A program made the position numbers and the translations under genes. DNA of 36,510 nt from an uncultured Porphyromonas sp. (GTDB lineage: Bacteria > Bacteroidota > Bacteroidia > Bacteroidales > Porphyromonadaceae). The stretch covers positions 1 through 36,510 of the forward strand of contig NZ_CALHVI010000037.1 of NCBI RefSeq assembly GCF_938039215.1, written 5' to 3'. This document shows positions 8,363-16,296 of this stretch, piece after piece. Position 1 is the first letter of the stretch. Each line of letters opens with the position of its first letter. The notes under the pieces were generated by a model that saw only the letters and a program-made list of their open reading frames with translations, was not told where the DNA came from and ran no database searches.

Positions 8363-9232
8363 ATGGCTAATATAGATACTACGCCCTCTCAAGTTGCGAC
8401 CTCAGCCCTGCAGGCCATCCCCTTTGGATCGATCATCGGGGGGCCACTCACAGCTTGTATTGATGCCCAAGCCCAAGCCGCTCAAACGACGTGGGAATTC
8501 ATCAAGCAGGTAGGGTTGCAGACAGACAAAGAGGGCAATACTAGGGCTATCACCGTCATATTTGAGTATGTACAAGGTGGTCGCCGGATGATGCTCATCG
8601 TCCCGTTGCTGACCATTGTCCCCATCCCTTATATTGCAATCAACGAGATTGAAATCAACTTCAAGGCACAGATCTCTGCCTCGGCCTCCAACTCGAACGA
8701 GGTCAAGAGATCTAGGGCTGTTGATGCTGGTGTCAAAGCCTCGGGAGGTTACCGAGGTCTATTTGCCAAGGCCTCTCTAGAGATGCATGCTAACTTCTCC
8801 AGCAAAAAAGACTCCAAGGCTACGCAAGAGTCTAAGTACAGTGTCGAGTACACTATGGATGTGCACGTGCATGCTGGTCAAGATAGTATGCCTGCTGGCA
8901 TGGCGAAAGTGCTAGAGATCCTCAATAGTGCTGTAGACACGGTCAATGCTAAGGGTGAACTAACGGTCAGTGACCAAATGGTTGCAGTCAATCAGTCCAT
9001 CATCATCTCCTACCGAAATAATGAAGGTGTTTGGTCGCCCAAAGAAGTCATGTGGCGCAAAGCTACAGACCCCGCAGATAAGTGGCAGGGACAAGATGGC
9101 GGCGGGGCATTCGACCAAACTCCCCTCAAAGTATCGAGCAACGGGGAGAGCGTGATTGCGACTTTTACCCAAGAAGGAGAGTATTACGTCAAGGGTGGTG
9201 AATGCCAAGCCTTGATCGTAGTCACTTCATAA
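8363..9232 (+). CDS. DUF2589-family protein 2, compact form
   Basis: At 289 residues this is the shortest intact paralogue with a C-terminal extension, and probably closest to the basic design. The head IPFGSIIGGPLTAC (19-32) is followed by QTTWEFIKQVGL (41-52), then VIFEYVQGGRR (65-75) and VPLLTIVPIPYIAIN (80-94). A short insert follows (107-145), then SSKKDSKATQESKYSVEY (146-163) and QDSMPAGMAKVLEIL (173-187). The remainder ends in GEYYVKGGECQALIVVTS, an Ig-like closing strand pattern. It is very similar to protein 1 in both conserved blocks, so the pair probably arose by duplication. No signal peptide or catalytic motif is visible. It runs 27 bases from the next gene. Confidence 0.82.
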   Translation: MANIDTTPSQVATSALQAIPFGSIIGGPLTACIDAQAQAAQTTWEFIKQVGLQTDKEGNTRAITVIFEYVQGGRRMMLIVPLLTIVPIPYIAINEIEINFKAQISASASNSNEVKRSRAVDAGVKASGGYRGLFAKASLEMHANFSSKKDSKATQESKYSVEYTMDVHVHAGQDSMPAGMAKVLEILNSAVDTVNAKGELTVSDQMVAVNQSIIISYRNNEGVWSPKEVMWRKATDPADKWQGQDGGGAFDQTPLKVSSNGESVIATFTQEGEYYVKGGECQALIVVTS

Positions 9233-9259
9233 CCCCAGTAAAGAATAGGAGATACGAAC

Positions 9260-10303
9260 ATGGCTGACAAAATCGATAAGGAGCAGGATTCTAGCAGCTC
9301 CATTGACTATGCTGCCTTGCGTAAAGCTGCGCTGGGAGGGGTGACTGATATCCCTTTTACCCACCTGATCAGCGAGCCTCTTAGGGCATGCGTTGCCGCA
9401 CAAAACGAAAGTCATCAGACGACAATCACGGCTCTTCGAGAGATGGGGATCTTCTCCGATAAGGAGAATAACCAAGTCGCCGCTGCCGTAGGCTTTGAAT
9501 TCATCAAAGATGGCAAGAGGCAGAAGATCATGGTGCCACTCATCACGCTCGTGCCGATCAACTTCTTCCAGATCAATGCTGTCAGTATCAGCTTCAAAGC
9601 CACGATCAAGTCTTCGTCCTCGTGGGGGACAGGTCCTGATATTACCCTAGAGCTAAACAAGGGTAAAAAGGAGGGGAAGGAAGAGGAAGAGAAGAAGCAA
9701 GAAGGTGATAAGAAAACAGAGCAGAGCACTGAACAGAAAAAAGAAGGGGAAGAGACTTCGGCAAAGGCCTCGAAGAAGAGCGCAGATGACAAATCCGAAG
9801 AGAAGAAGGACACCCCCGCTTGGTGGCGTGAGGTGATAAAATATGGGGGACAGGCTTTGGATTTCTACAAGGAATACAAAAAGTCTAAAGACTCCAAGGA
9901 CTCCGAAAGTAAAGCCGAATACTCCAACAAGAAGGATTCCAAAGTCACTCAAGAGTCCAAGTATTGTATCGAGACGACGGTCGACTTTCAGGTCCAAGCA
10001 GGGCCTGCGGATATGCCTGGTGGCTTAGCCAAGATCATCGAGACGCTCAACAATACCATCACGACCTTCGACCCTTCAGGAGAACTGCAAGTTAGACCCG
10101 AGCCTAACTCTGGCGGACGTAAACTTTTCGTTAGATACCTCAACGAGGACGGCATCTTGGATCCAAGCGCAATCAAGTGCACCCCAAGCGATGGGGTTGA
10201 ATCTCAAGAGGCAGATTCAGGAGTGATCCTAACATTCTCGAAAGCAGGCGACTACAAAATAGAAGCCGGTGAGAAGACCCAAAGCATTACAGTCGCCGAG
10301 TAA
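9260..10303 (+). CDS. DUF2589-family protein 3, Lys/Glu-rich insert
   Basis: This 347-residue paralogue has the head IPFTHLISEPLRACVAAQ (31-48), a diverged form in which GGP has become SEP. The beta region holds VPLITLVPINFFQIN (92-106). Residues 130-215 are an extremely charged Lys/Glu/Ser insert, probably disordered or helical, with a short hydrophobic patch APAWW-like at 186-189. The second block is KKDSKVTQESKYCIETTVDF (224-243), then DMPGGLAKIIETL (251-263). The C-terminal domain again ends with an Ig-like pattern (GDYKIEAGEKTQSITVAE). It is cytosolic by all signs. The insert occupies the same place as the Ser/Tyr-rich insert of protein 1, so this loop is the variable part of the module. 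Two further genes follow within 50 bases each. Confidence 0.8.
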   Translation: MADKIDKEQDSSSSIDYAALRKAALGGVTDIPFTHLISEPLRACVAAQNESHQTTITALREMGIFSDKENNQVAAAVGFEFIKDGKRQKIMVPLITLVPINFFQINAVSISFKATIKSSSSWGTGPDITLELNKGKKEGKEEEEKKQEGDKKTEQSTEQKKEGEETSAKASKKSADDKSEEKKDTPAWWREVIKYGGQALDFYKEYKKSKDSKDSESKAEYSNKKDSKVTQESKYCIETTVDFQVQAGPADMPGGLAKIIETLNNTITTFDPSGELQVRPEPNSGGRKLFVRYLNEDGILDPSAIKCTPSDGVESQEADSGVILTFSKAGDYKIEAGEKTQSITVAE

Positions 10304-10333
10304 TAGACACTCGGATTATTCCGCATACATCTT

Positions 10334-11101
10334 ATGACAAACCTCAAGCAAGTAATAGCATCGGTGCTGCGAGACGTAATACAAGCGCAGCACGAAGTGG
10401 CCAAGTATGCCCGCGAGCTTGCTCTCTCAGACCATCCAAACGCGGGGGGGGCACCTGTCCCCCCTGCCGTAGGGGTGGGAGAGCTAACCCTAAACCTACG
10501 GTATGCCATCCAAGACGGAGAGGATATCACGGAGGTGAAGGTGCTCAATGCAACCGAGAGTGACCGCCTACTCAGCAATATCTCGGAGCAGCTCGCCAAA
10601 CTAGTAATTCGCAAGTTAGTTCACCAAACTCAGGTATCTGGAGTACCATACGCACCCAATGGGTTCTCCTATATAGATGATCTAGGAGATAACCGTCGAC
10701 TCATCGACTACATCGCTCACCGAATGCTCTCCAAGCTCAAAGCCAATATCGACAAGTTGTACAACGAACGGCATGAGTTCGAGATCGAGGCTATTGCAGA
10801 TCAGGTGCTGGCAGTAGGCGAGGAGGACCTCTTCCGACATAGCGATATTGAAGGTCTCTTCGCTCTACCTGGAGGCCCTGAGCTACTGGCAGAGACTCGA
10901 CGCATATTAGACGATGAAGTAAGCGAGGAGATCCGCAAGATCATAGACGAAGAGCAGGGAGCTCAGCTGTTCTCGTGTCGTACCGAGCGTTCGCTACGCA
11001 TCGAGATCGATGCCGAGCGACTCAAGGAATACCCAGCTGAGACAATCCAATCCATTACCCTAAAGGTGGTACCTCAGCTGTCAAATACGACTAATGTTTA
11101 A
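10334..11101 (+). CDS. cluster accessory protein, helical, unknown family
   Basis: This 255-residue protein has no signal peptide or membrane segment. An N-terminal helix (QVIASVLRDVIQAQHEVAKY, 6-25) with the AQ-type spacing of the DUF2589 head leads to a Pro/Gly-rich turn and a strand GELTLNLRYAIQDG (49-62). A long, charged, mainly helical region follows, and the protein closes with LRIEIDAERL and SITLKVVPQL. It could be a very distant relative of the DUF2589 proteins or a dedicated partner; I do not recognise the family. It starts 30 bases after the third DUF2589 gene, in the same operon. The stretch of eight G in the coding sequence near 10443-10450 is a possible slippage point, but the frame is intact. 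Confidence 0.7.
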   Translation: MTNLKQVIASVLRDVIQAQHEVAKYARELALSDHPNAGGAPVPPAVGVGELTLNLRYAIQDGEDITEVKVLNATESDRLLSNISEQLAKLVIRKLVHQTQVSGVPYAPNGFSYIDDLGDNRRLIDYIAHRMLSKLKANIDKLYNERHEFEIEAIADQVLAVGEEDLFRHSDIEGLFALPGGPELLAETRRILDDEVSEEIRKIIDEEQGAQLFSCRTERSLRIEIDAERLKEYPAETIQSITLKVVPQLSNTTNV

Positions 11102-11149
11102 TCCTCTGTGCCTCCACATCGGAAGGGATATCTATACATCAGTACAACA

Positions 11150-12103
11150 ATGAGTAATATACCAACCAATATGAACATAGGGCTTGCAGAGCTGATCAAA
11201 GAGGCACATATCTCTACGCTTAAAGCCGAGCAGATGGGGTTAGAGGAATACCTGCGCATATTGGGTGAGCTACGCAATATGCCCCCAGTCTCCTTCGGCT
11301 ACAGCGATGAGCAGGGGCGTAGAATGCTCCTGCAGATCCCAGTGATCACGTTGATCCCTTTGTCCCTGCTGCGCATCGAGGAGGCAGAATTCTCTTGTTC
11401 ATGCCATTTAGAACTTAAGACTCAATGGGAAGCGCCCAAAGTGGATCCCCCCAGTATCTCCTCCCCAGAGAAGAGCATAAACCCATCTACAGCACTAACA
11501 GAATACTACGACAAACAGCAGAACAAGCGAGTTTATGCTCAAGAGATCCACATCTATAAGTCTTTGATCAATACAAGTAAGCTCATCTTCATGATTATAA
11601 ATGAGGCTGGCGAGAGATCATACTATAGAAGCGATCCGACCAAAGGTCTCAAAGACAAGCAATGTGTCCTACTCTCCATGGGTAGGCCCTACATTACGCT
11701 ATGGAAGGAGAAACTAACTGAAAAGCAAATCAGCGAGTTTGCGTGGAGCAATCGCCCCCTAGTCAAACTCTTTGGCGATGGGTCTTTTTGGTACCAAGGC
11801 AATACCTATCGGCGTACCGATAATGCGACCAAAGAGATCCACATCGAGTTCCCATTGGATGGAGCACGCTACGACTATGCACACAAGCATATCGCTTGGC
11901 GATTTTTGCTTCGCACTATGGCCGGAGAGTTGGAACGCCAAGACGAATCCAAGACTCAGATGCAAATACTCAATCCAGACAAGCAAACCGAGCAGAGTAA
12001 TTTTACCTTTAGAGTGAAGCTAAAGCAGTCGCCCCTACCTCCTGGGTTTGCTGATATATTTAGAGTTATAGGAAATAGCACAAGGTTATCAGAAGAGTAC
12101 TAA
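11150..12103 (+). CDS. diverged DUF2589-like protein
   Basis: I choose the ATG at 11150 (MSNIPTNMN), giving 317 residues. The longer frame from 11108 adds a leader that does not match the paralogues. The order of parts follows the DUF2589 design although the head has lost the GGP motif: helix 10-41, then VSFGYSDEQGRRMLLQIPVI (47-66) with TLIPLSLLRIEEAEF (67-81) in place of the usual TIVPIPYIAIN strand, and at the end FRVKLKQSPLPPGFADIF (287-304) in place of the usual AGQDSMPAGMAKVLEIL. The middle, residues 90-280, is unlike the other members and contains aromatic beta-like sequence. It is likely a degenerate or specialised paralogue. Nothing catalytic is visible. It is 48 bases from its upstream neighbour. 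Confidence 0.72.
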   Translation: MSNIPTNMNIGLAELIKEAHISTLKAEQMGLEEYLRILGELRNMPPVSFGYSDEQGRRMLLQIPVITLIPLSLLRIEEAEFSCSCHLELKTQWEAPKVDPPSISSPEKSINPSTALTEYYDKQQNKRVYAQEIHIYKSLINTSKLIFMIINEAGERSYYRSDPTKGLKDKQCVLLSMGRPYITLWKEKLTEKQISEFAWSNRPLVKLFGDGSFWYQGNTYRRTDNATKEIHIEFPLDGARYDYAHKHIAWRFLLRTMAGELERQDESKTQMQILNPDKQTEQSNFTFRVKLKQSPLPPGFADIFRVIGNSTRLSEEY

Positions 12104-12127
12104 CCTATTAAAATACTAGAGAACAAT

Positions 12128-12346
12128 ATGAACCAGCAAAGAACACCAGGGCTCAACTGCCCTAAGTGCAACCACTTCATCGAGACCACAATCACCGAGC
12201 TTATATCGGCTTCATATATCGAGTGCAAGCACTGTCGCCTCAGACTCGAGATCAATAAACAAGAATCCAAGCGGGCTCTTGAGATCCTGGGTGATGTAGA
12301 GCGTGCCAAGCAGCGCGTACAGGAGGCAAGCACCTTCCACAGATAA
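12128..12346 (+). CDS. small zinc-ribbon protein
   Basis: A 72-residue protein with two CxxC knuckles: CPKC at residues 11-14 and CKHC at 33-36, separated by 18 residues. This is a zinc-ribbon arrangement, and it is followed by a charged helix (residues 41-68). It lies 24 bases after one cluster gene and 54 bases before the next, all on the same strand, so it is probably a genuine member of the operon and not a chance frame. A role in binding a partner protein or nucleic acid is a guess. Confidence 0.7.
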   Translation: MNQQRTPGLNCPKCNHFIETTITELISASYIECKHCRLRLEINKQESKRALEILGDVERAKQRVQEASTFHR

Positions 12347-12400
12347 CCCATTCGCCGTAGCTATCGTAGTCGGTCATACTACAAAATAATAACAGAAGGT

Positions 12401-13531
12401 ATGAGTAGTGTAAACGAACTGATGGAAGGAATTCCCTTTCATCATCTGATCGGTGGTCCGCTCAAGGCGTGCATTCTCGCTCAAGAGCAGTCCTCGATGA
12501 GCACTTGGCACTATATCAGAGAGGTGGGTCTAGAGAACGGCAAGGAAGCTGTCGTAGTATCCTTTTCATTCGTCAACAATGGCACCAAGGCATACCTACG
12601 CATTCCATTGCTTACACTGGTTCCCGTACCTTACTTCTCTATAGATACGCTAGAGATCTCGTTCAAGGCTAGAGTCACTGGGGTCAACGAAAAGGCATCG
12701 AAAGACGAGTGCATGATTGCGGCAACCTATGCAACTACCTCCAGTGACACCATGACCACCAAACTGGAGAACACGATAGACGTAGCAGTGCGTGCCACAC
12801 AAGACCACATACCCTCTGGACTCAGCAAAGTGCTGGGTTTCATGGAGCAGTCAGTGGCAGCAGAGAGCATCTATCTATCACTCAAAGATCCAGAGATTGC
12901 CAGATCCATCGCTCGTGGTTGCGTCAAATCAGTTCCACAGAAGATAGCCATAGACTATTCATTTGGGAGTAAATCTGAGACAGAGATCCCGATCAAACTA
13001 CCTAAGAGGGATCATATAGAGCGCAATGATATCCCCAAGATCAAAGCTCTCAATATACCACACGATCAGTTCCCGTTCATCAGCATAGATGATTTGGGGG
13101 CCTTCCATAGTCTGAAGGCCTTCAGGTGTACTCGACTCAATCTAGCTGCTGTGCAGTCGTTTGCTATGAGTCGCCTAGCCGATTTGCTCTATCTAGAGCT
13201 ATGGGGTACGGGGCAGGATTTGATACAGGGACAGCACAGAGCTATTATGGACTTTGGGTGGCTTGAGCAAATCTACACCTTGGTACTCTCCAAGTGGGGA
13301 AAGGGTTTCATCCCCCAGGTCGTCTTATCCTCTGCGATCCATCTTGAAAGACTTGACATTAAGAACTGTGCACATGATGTCGTGGATATATCATACTGCT
13401 ATGCCCTCAAGCAGCTAAACATCAAGGATAGCAGTATCGGACGGCTCATCGTACCGAAGGGGTTTGAGGAAAAATGCAAAAAGTATGGGTATGTTATTCC
13501 CGATGGCATTGAGATTATTAGTCGGAAGTAG
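12401..13531 (+). CDS. DUF2589 module fused to LRR-like tail
   Basis: This is a 376-residue fusion. Residues 11-24 (IPFHHLIGGPLKAC), 35-44 (TWHYIREVGL), IPLLTLVPVPYFSID (68-82) and TIDVAVRATQDHIPSGLSKV (125-144) are the complete DUF2589 module, with only a short insert. From about residue 180 the protein changes to leucine-patterned repeats such as FHSLKAFRCTRLNL, LADLLYLELWGT, LEQIYTLVLSKWG, IHLERLDIKNC and YALKQLNIKDS, spaced about 22-30 residues. This is a solenoid of the leucine-rich-repeat type, usually a protein-binding surface. There is no signal peptide, so the LRR face would work in the cytosol. The stop is 2 bases before the next gene, implying translational coupling with the glycosyltransferase-like fusion. 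Confidence 0.75.
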   Translation: MSSVNELMEGIPFHHLIGGPLKACILAQEQSSMSTWHYIREVGLENGKEAVVVSFSFVNNGTKAYLRIPLLTLVPVPYFSIDTLEISFKARVTGVNEKASKDECMIAATYATTSSDTMTTKLENTIDVAVRATQDHIPSGLSKVLGFMEQSVAAESIYLSLKDPEIARSIARGCVKSVPQKIAIDYSFGSKSETEIPIKLPKRDHIERNDIPKIKALNIPHDQFPFISIDDLGAFHSLKAFRCTRLNLAAVQSFAMSRLADLLYLELWGTGQDLIQGQHRAIMDFGWLEQIYTLVLSKWGKGFIPQVVLSSAIHLERLDIKNCAHDVVDISYCYALKQLNIKDSSIGRLIVPKGFEEKCKKYGYVIPDGIEIISRK

Positions 13532-13533
13532 CT

Positions 13534-15399
13534 ATGAAGAATCAAGATTCACCCCAATCAGCATTGGCTAAACTCCCTTTTAGCCAAATGCTCGGAGATC
13601 CGGTGAGGGCTTGCGTACGAGCACAGGTAGAAGCAGCGCAAGTAACGAAGCGCTACTTGAACTCTGTTACCCTAAGGCAAAATGAGGCAGGGCATCAGGA
13701 GGCTGTGATGGTATCATTCAGATACCAGAACGGTGAGCGGATGTTAGAGCTATCCATTCCTCTGATGACCCTAGTCCCCATCCCTCACTTCTCAGTTGAT
13801 CGGCTAGATATCGAGTTCAATGCGCTGGTCGAGAGTTTTGATGAGAAGCATCTGACATGCTCCTTTGCAGGAACAGATACACAACACGATGGTGAAGAGC
13901 AGCAGACGATCACGAGCAATCATCATCTCAAAGTCAAGCTCCAAGCCACGCAGGATCATATGCCCATAGGGCTATCCAAACTATTGGGCCTTTTGGATGA
14001 AGCCATTGTTCTAGACCAGCCCATACGGCCGAGTGCTAAAGCTGATCTAAGACTCAACGCCGAGAAGATTGAGATTTTCACCCAAAGGGAATATCAACTG
14101 TATCCCAGTGAGCCAATTGTCCCAGAAGCTCTGGCGTGGAGCTCTAGCAATCCCCTCGTTGCGACTGTCGATGAGCGAGGACTTGTAAGGGCTCATCAAG
14201 AGGGAGAGGCCTACATCTTCGTTGAGACTTACGAGGCACGAGGACGATGTCGTGTGATCGTTGAGTCTGACCAAAGAAAACTCGGGCAAATCCTCTCGTC
14301 TATCAAGGAGTATAGCCAGAGACGCGAGGCATCCCAAGCTACTCAAGAGAGTTCGTCCTATGTAGGTAGCTACAAAGGTGGAATTTCCTCCAATACCAAG
14401 GAGGGATACCTCGATGGAAGCTATGGGATGAAGCTGATAAGTCGGGCAAATGAGACGGAGGAGACTCGCCCCTTAGATCCAAGAGCCTTACGAACCCAAG
14501 TAATAACTGCCCGAATCAAAGCAAAGCAGACGAAGATACCAGCTTTTCATGTTACACATACAGCCCCTGCTAGAGCAAGAGGTCAAGAACCCCATATAGA
14601 TGACTTTGAGCTTCTGACCACGATTATGTCTGCCCTACAGTGGCGCAGGCACAATGGCCCAATCAAGCTGTACACTGACTCCGAGGGCAAGAGGATCTAC
14701 GAGAAGCAGAATATGACGTTTATCTGGGACGGTGGCATTGACACCATGGTACTAGATAAGATACAAGACCGAGTTGATTTCTCTATCTTCTGGGCAGGAG
14801 GTAAGCTCTATGCGCTACGAGATATGCAGTGTCCGTGCGTCATGCTTGATACGGATATGGTTGTTTGGAAGAGCTTGGATGAAAAGATCAATCCGAAAAA
14901 AGATGCGGTAGCTTGTGTTCACAGAGAATGTCTATCGGAAGTCTATCCAAGCATAGATAAGCTCAAGACAGCCAAGGGCTATCGCTTCGAGGAGTCTTGG
15001 AGCTGGTCGGCAGAGCCGTTCAATACAGCTTTGCTCTATATCGCAGATCCAAAATTCAAGGAGCTCTATACCTCTCATGCGATCGAGTTTATGCGAGATA
15101 ATCTTGAGCGGGCCAACGATGACATAAGCCAGATGGTCTTCGCTGAGCAGCGTCTACTAGGCATCTGCTCCGAGAATACGAATACTCCCGTCAGAACACT
15201 GCTGGAGCTGGAGCAACTACACGAACAAGATATGATCACACATATCTGGGGAGGCAAGGCGAGCTTACGTCAATCGCCCGAACTAGCAGAGACTTTTTGC
15301 CGTGAGATGGTCGCTAAACTACTCGAGATATTTGATGAGCTATCTGTAGAGCTGCTTAACATCCCCGTAGTAAAACAGTATCAGCCCCTTGCGATATAA
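13534..15399 (+). CDS. DUF2589-Big_2-glycosyltransferase-like (DUF6734-like) fusion
   Basis: At 621 residues this is the largest protein of the cluster. Residues 14-33 hold a diverged head (LPFSQMLGDPVRACVRAQ); IPLMTLVPIPHFSVDRLDIEF (75-95, shown in part) and QATQDHMPIGLSKLLGLL (137-154) complete the DUF2589 module. Residues about 170-245 form a bacterial Ig-like (Big_2) domain with the hallmark WSSSNPLVATVDERGLV (202-218). A Ser/Gly-rich linker follows. From about 335 the sequence resembles GT-A-fold proteins of the DUF6734 type: LYTDSEG (379-385), a DTD motif in MLDTDMVVWKSLD (437-449) and FNTALLYI (496-503). The DTD would bind a metal-nucleotide sugar if the domain is active. No signal peptide. 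A fused catalytic tail distinguishes it from all the other paralogues. The DUF6734 name is from memory and needs a profile search. Confidence 0.72.
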   Translation: MKNQDSPQSALAKLPFSQMLGDPVRACVRAQVEAAQVTKRYLNSVTLRQNEAGHQEAVMVSFRYQNGERMLELSIPLMTLVPIPHFSVDRLDIEFNALVESFDEKHLTCSFAGTDTQHDGEEQQTITSNHHLKVKLQATQDHMPIGLSKLLGLLDEAIVLDQPIRPSAKADLRLNAEKIEIFTQREYQLYPSEPIVPEALAWSSSNPLVATVDERGLVRAHQEGEAYIFVETYEARGRCRVIVESDQRKLGQILSSIKEYSQRREASQATQESSSYVGSYKGGISSNTKEGYLDGSYGMKLISRANETEETRPLDPRALRTQVITARIKAKQTKIPAFHVTHTAPARARGQEPHIDDFELLTTIMSALQWRRHNGPIKLYTDSEGKRIYEKQNMTFIWDGGIDTMVLDKIQDRVDFSIFWAGGKLYALRDMQCPCVMLDTDMVVWKSLDEKINPKKDAVACVHRECLSEVYPSIDKLKTAKGYRFEESWSWSAEPFNTALLYIADPKFKELYTSHAIEFMRDNLERANDDISQMVFAEQRLLGICSENTNTPVRTLLELEQLHEQDMITHIWGGKASLRQSPELAETFCREMVAKLLEIFDELSVELLNIPVVKQYQPLAI

Positions 15400-15580
15400 A
15401 ATAATTCACAGGATGCTAGGTTATATCATTTTTAATACATACATTTGTAGTAGAGAATAAGACAAGAGTATCAACAAACAACTGTAGCGGTTAGGTGCTG
15501 AAGCGCACGGGCTTGCATAAAACATTACTATGTATGGTCAGACTGTAACGTTGCAGTTTCTTTTAGTGATACTCTCCTTT

Positions 15581-15627
15581 AGAGAGGCTATGTATGGTTG
15601 ACTTTAGTCACCTCGCATAGCCTCTCT
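15581..15627 (+). terminator. terminator after the DUF2589 cluster
   Basis: AGAGAGGCTATG (581-592 of this kilobase, i.e. 15581-15592) pairs perfectly with CATAGCCTCTCT (15616-15627); the loop is 23 bases and CTTTGTTT follows. It lies 182 bases past the last cluster stop. Confidence 0.55.
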
Positions 15628-15845
15628 CTTTGTTTCCTCGTCACGCTGCACTCTCCTCGGTTACATCTGATCTCTGCCATACGCCCTCCTTCATAGTACA
15701 CATCGACGATATCGCCCTTGCGAACCTCAACATATACACCCTTCATCTGGATCAGATCCGTCCACCATTGAGGCTACTCGGCAAGGATACTATACACCTT
15801 AGCATTAGGATTAAGCGAAGCTTTTAGCATCGCAATGTTATTCAT
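15588..15845 (-). pseudogene. N-terminal gene fragment with premature stop
   Basis: From an ATG at 15845 the frame reads a normal-looking start (MNNIAMLKASLNPNAKVYS), meets an in-frame TAG at codon 24 (15774-15776), and then continues as good protein sequence: PQWWTDLIQMKGVYVEVRK, then DIVDVYYEGGRMAEI. It runs to a TAG at 15588-15590. The WW...YVEVRK...VYYEGG pattern recalls the N-terminus of Bacteroidetes proteins often found in mobile or defence contexts, but I cannot name the family. The C-terminal part is gone, replaced by the terminator hairpin. It marks the right margin of the island as a site of decay. The rest of 15846-16160 shows nothing I can support. Confidence 0.5.
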
Positions 15846-16164
15846 GAGTTTACGTATTTAGGTCGCGACTACCTAGGGATGGTTGCCAAGGCCAGCGCAC
15901 CACAGACGAAGAGGAAGAGGTGCATACTTCGGTATCGCTTGGAGCATCTACTCATTGTCCTTTATTGCACATATCTTGCTCCATCCATGAGTATCGATGC
16001 TTGATAAAGGTATCAATTCTCAAGGAAGCCCCCTCAAGCCTTCGACTCATGGAAGAGGGATGATACATGCCATCCTTCTTAGGATGCCCTTAGAGAACAT
16101 GAGTCTAAATGCAAGATGCAGAAGGAAGGATCGGTAGAGCAACCGGAATAGAGGACTTTGGAAA

Positions 16165-16244
16165 CCTATGGTAGGTCGTCGATGCGACCTACCGTGGGTC
16201 GGTGCGACGACCTACCGTGGTTTTTTCCGACGATCTACCGTAGG
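16165..16244 (+). repeat. 23-bp-period palindrome array, copy B
   Basis: Units start at 16165, 16188, 16211 and 16234 (23-base period). Two units carry changes that break the dyad (CCTATGGTAGG and TCTACCGTAGG). It has the same orientation as copy A and is followed by the shared tail (TTTGAGGATGGGTGTAGAG). It lies 53 bases downstream of the stop of the minus-strand receptor gene and closes the right side of the DUF2589 island. Confidence 0.83.
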
Positions 16245-16296
16245 GTGCGTTTGAGGATGGGTGTAGAGGGGACGAAAGGGCGGAATGGAGGCGGGG

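Noticed and set aside
9653..9997. 114-residue hydrophobic minus-strand frame
   Set aside because: It is the antisense of the Lys/Glu-rich insert of the DUF2589 gene, which makes Phe/Leu/Ser-rich shadow sequence.
10443..10450. Frameshift at an eight-G run
   Set aside because: The frame is continuous and protein-like across it (GGAPVPPAVG), so no break is needed.
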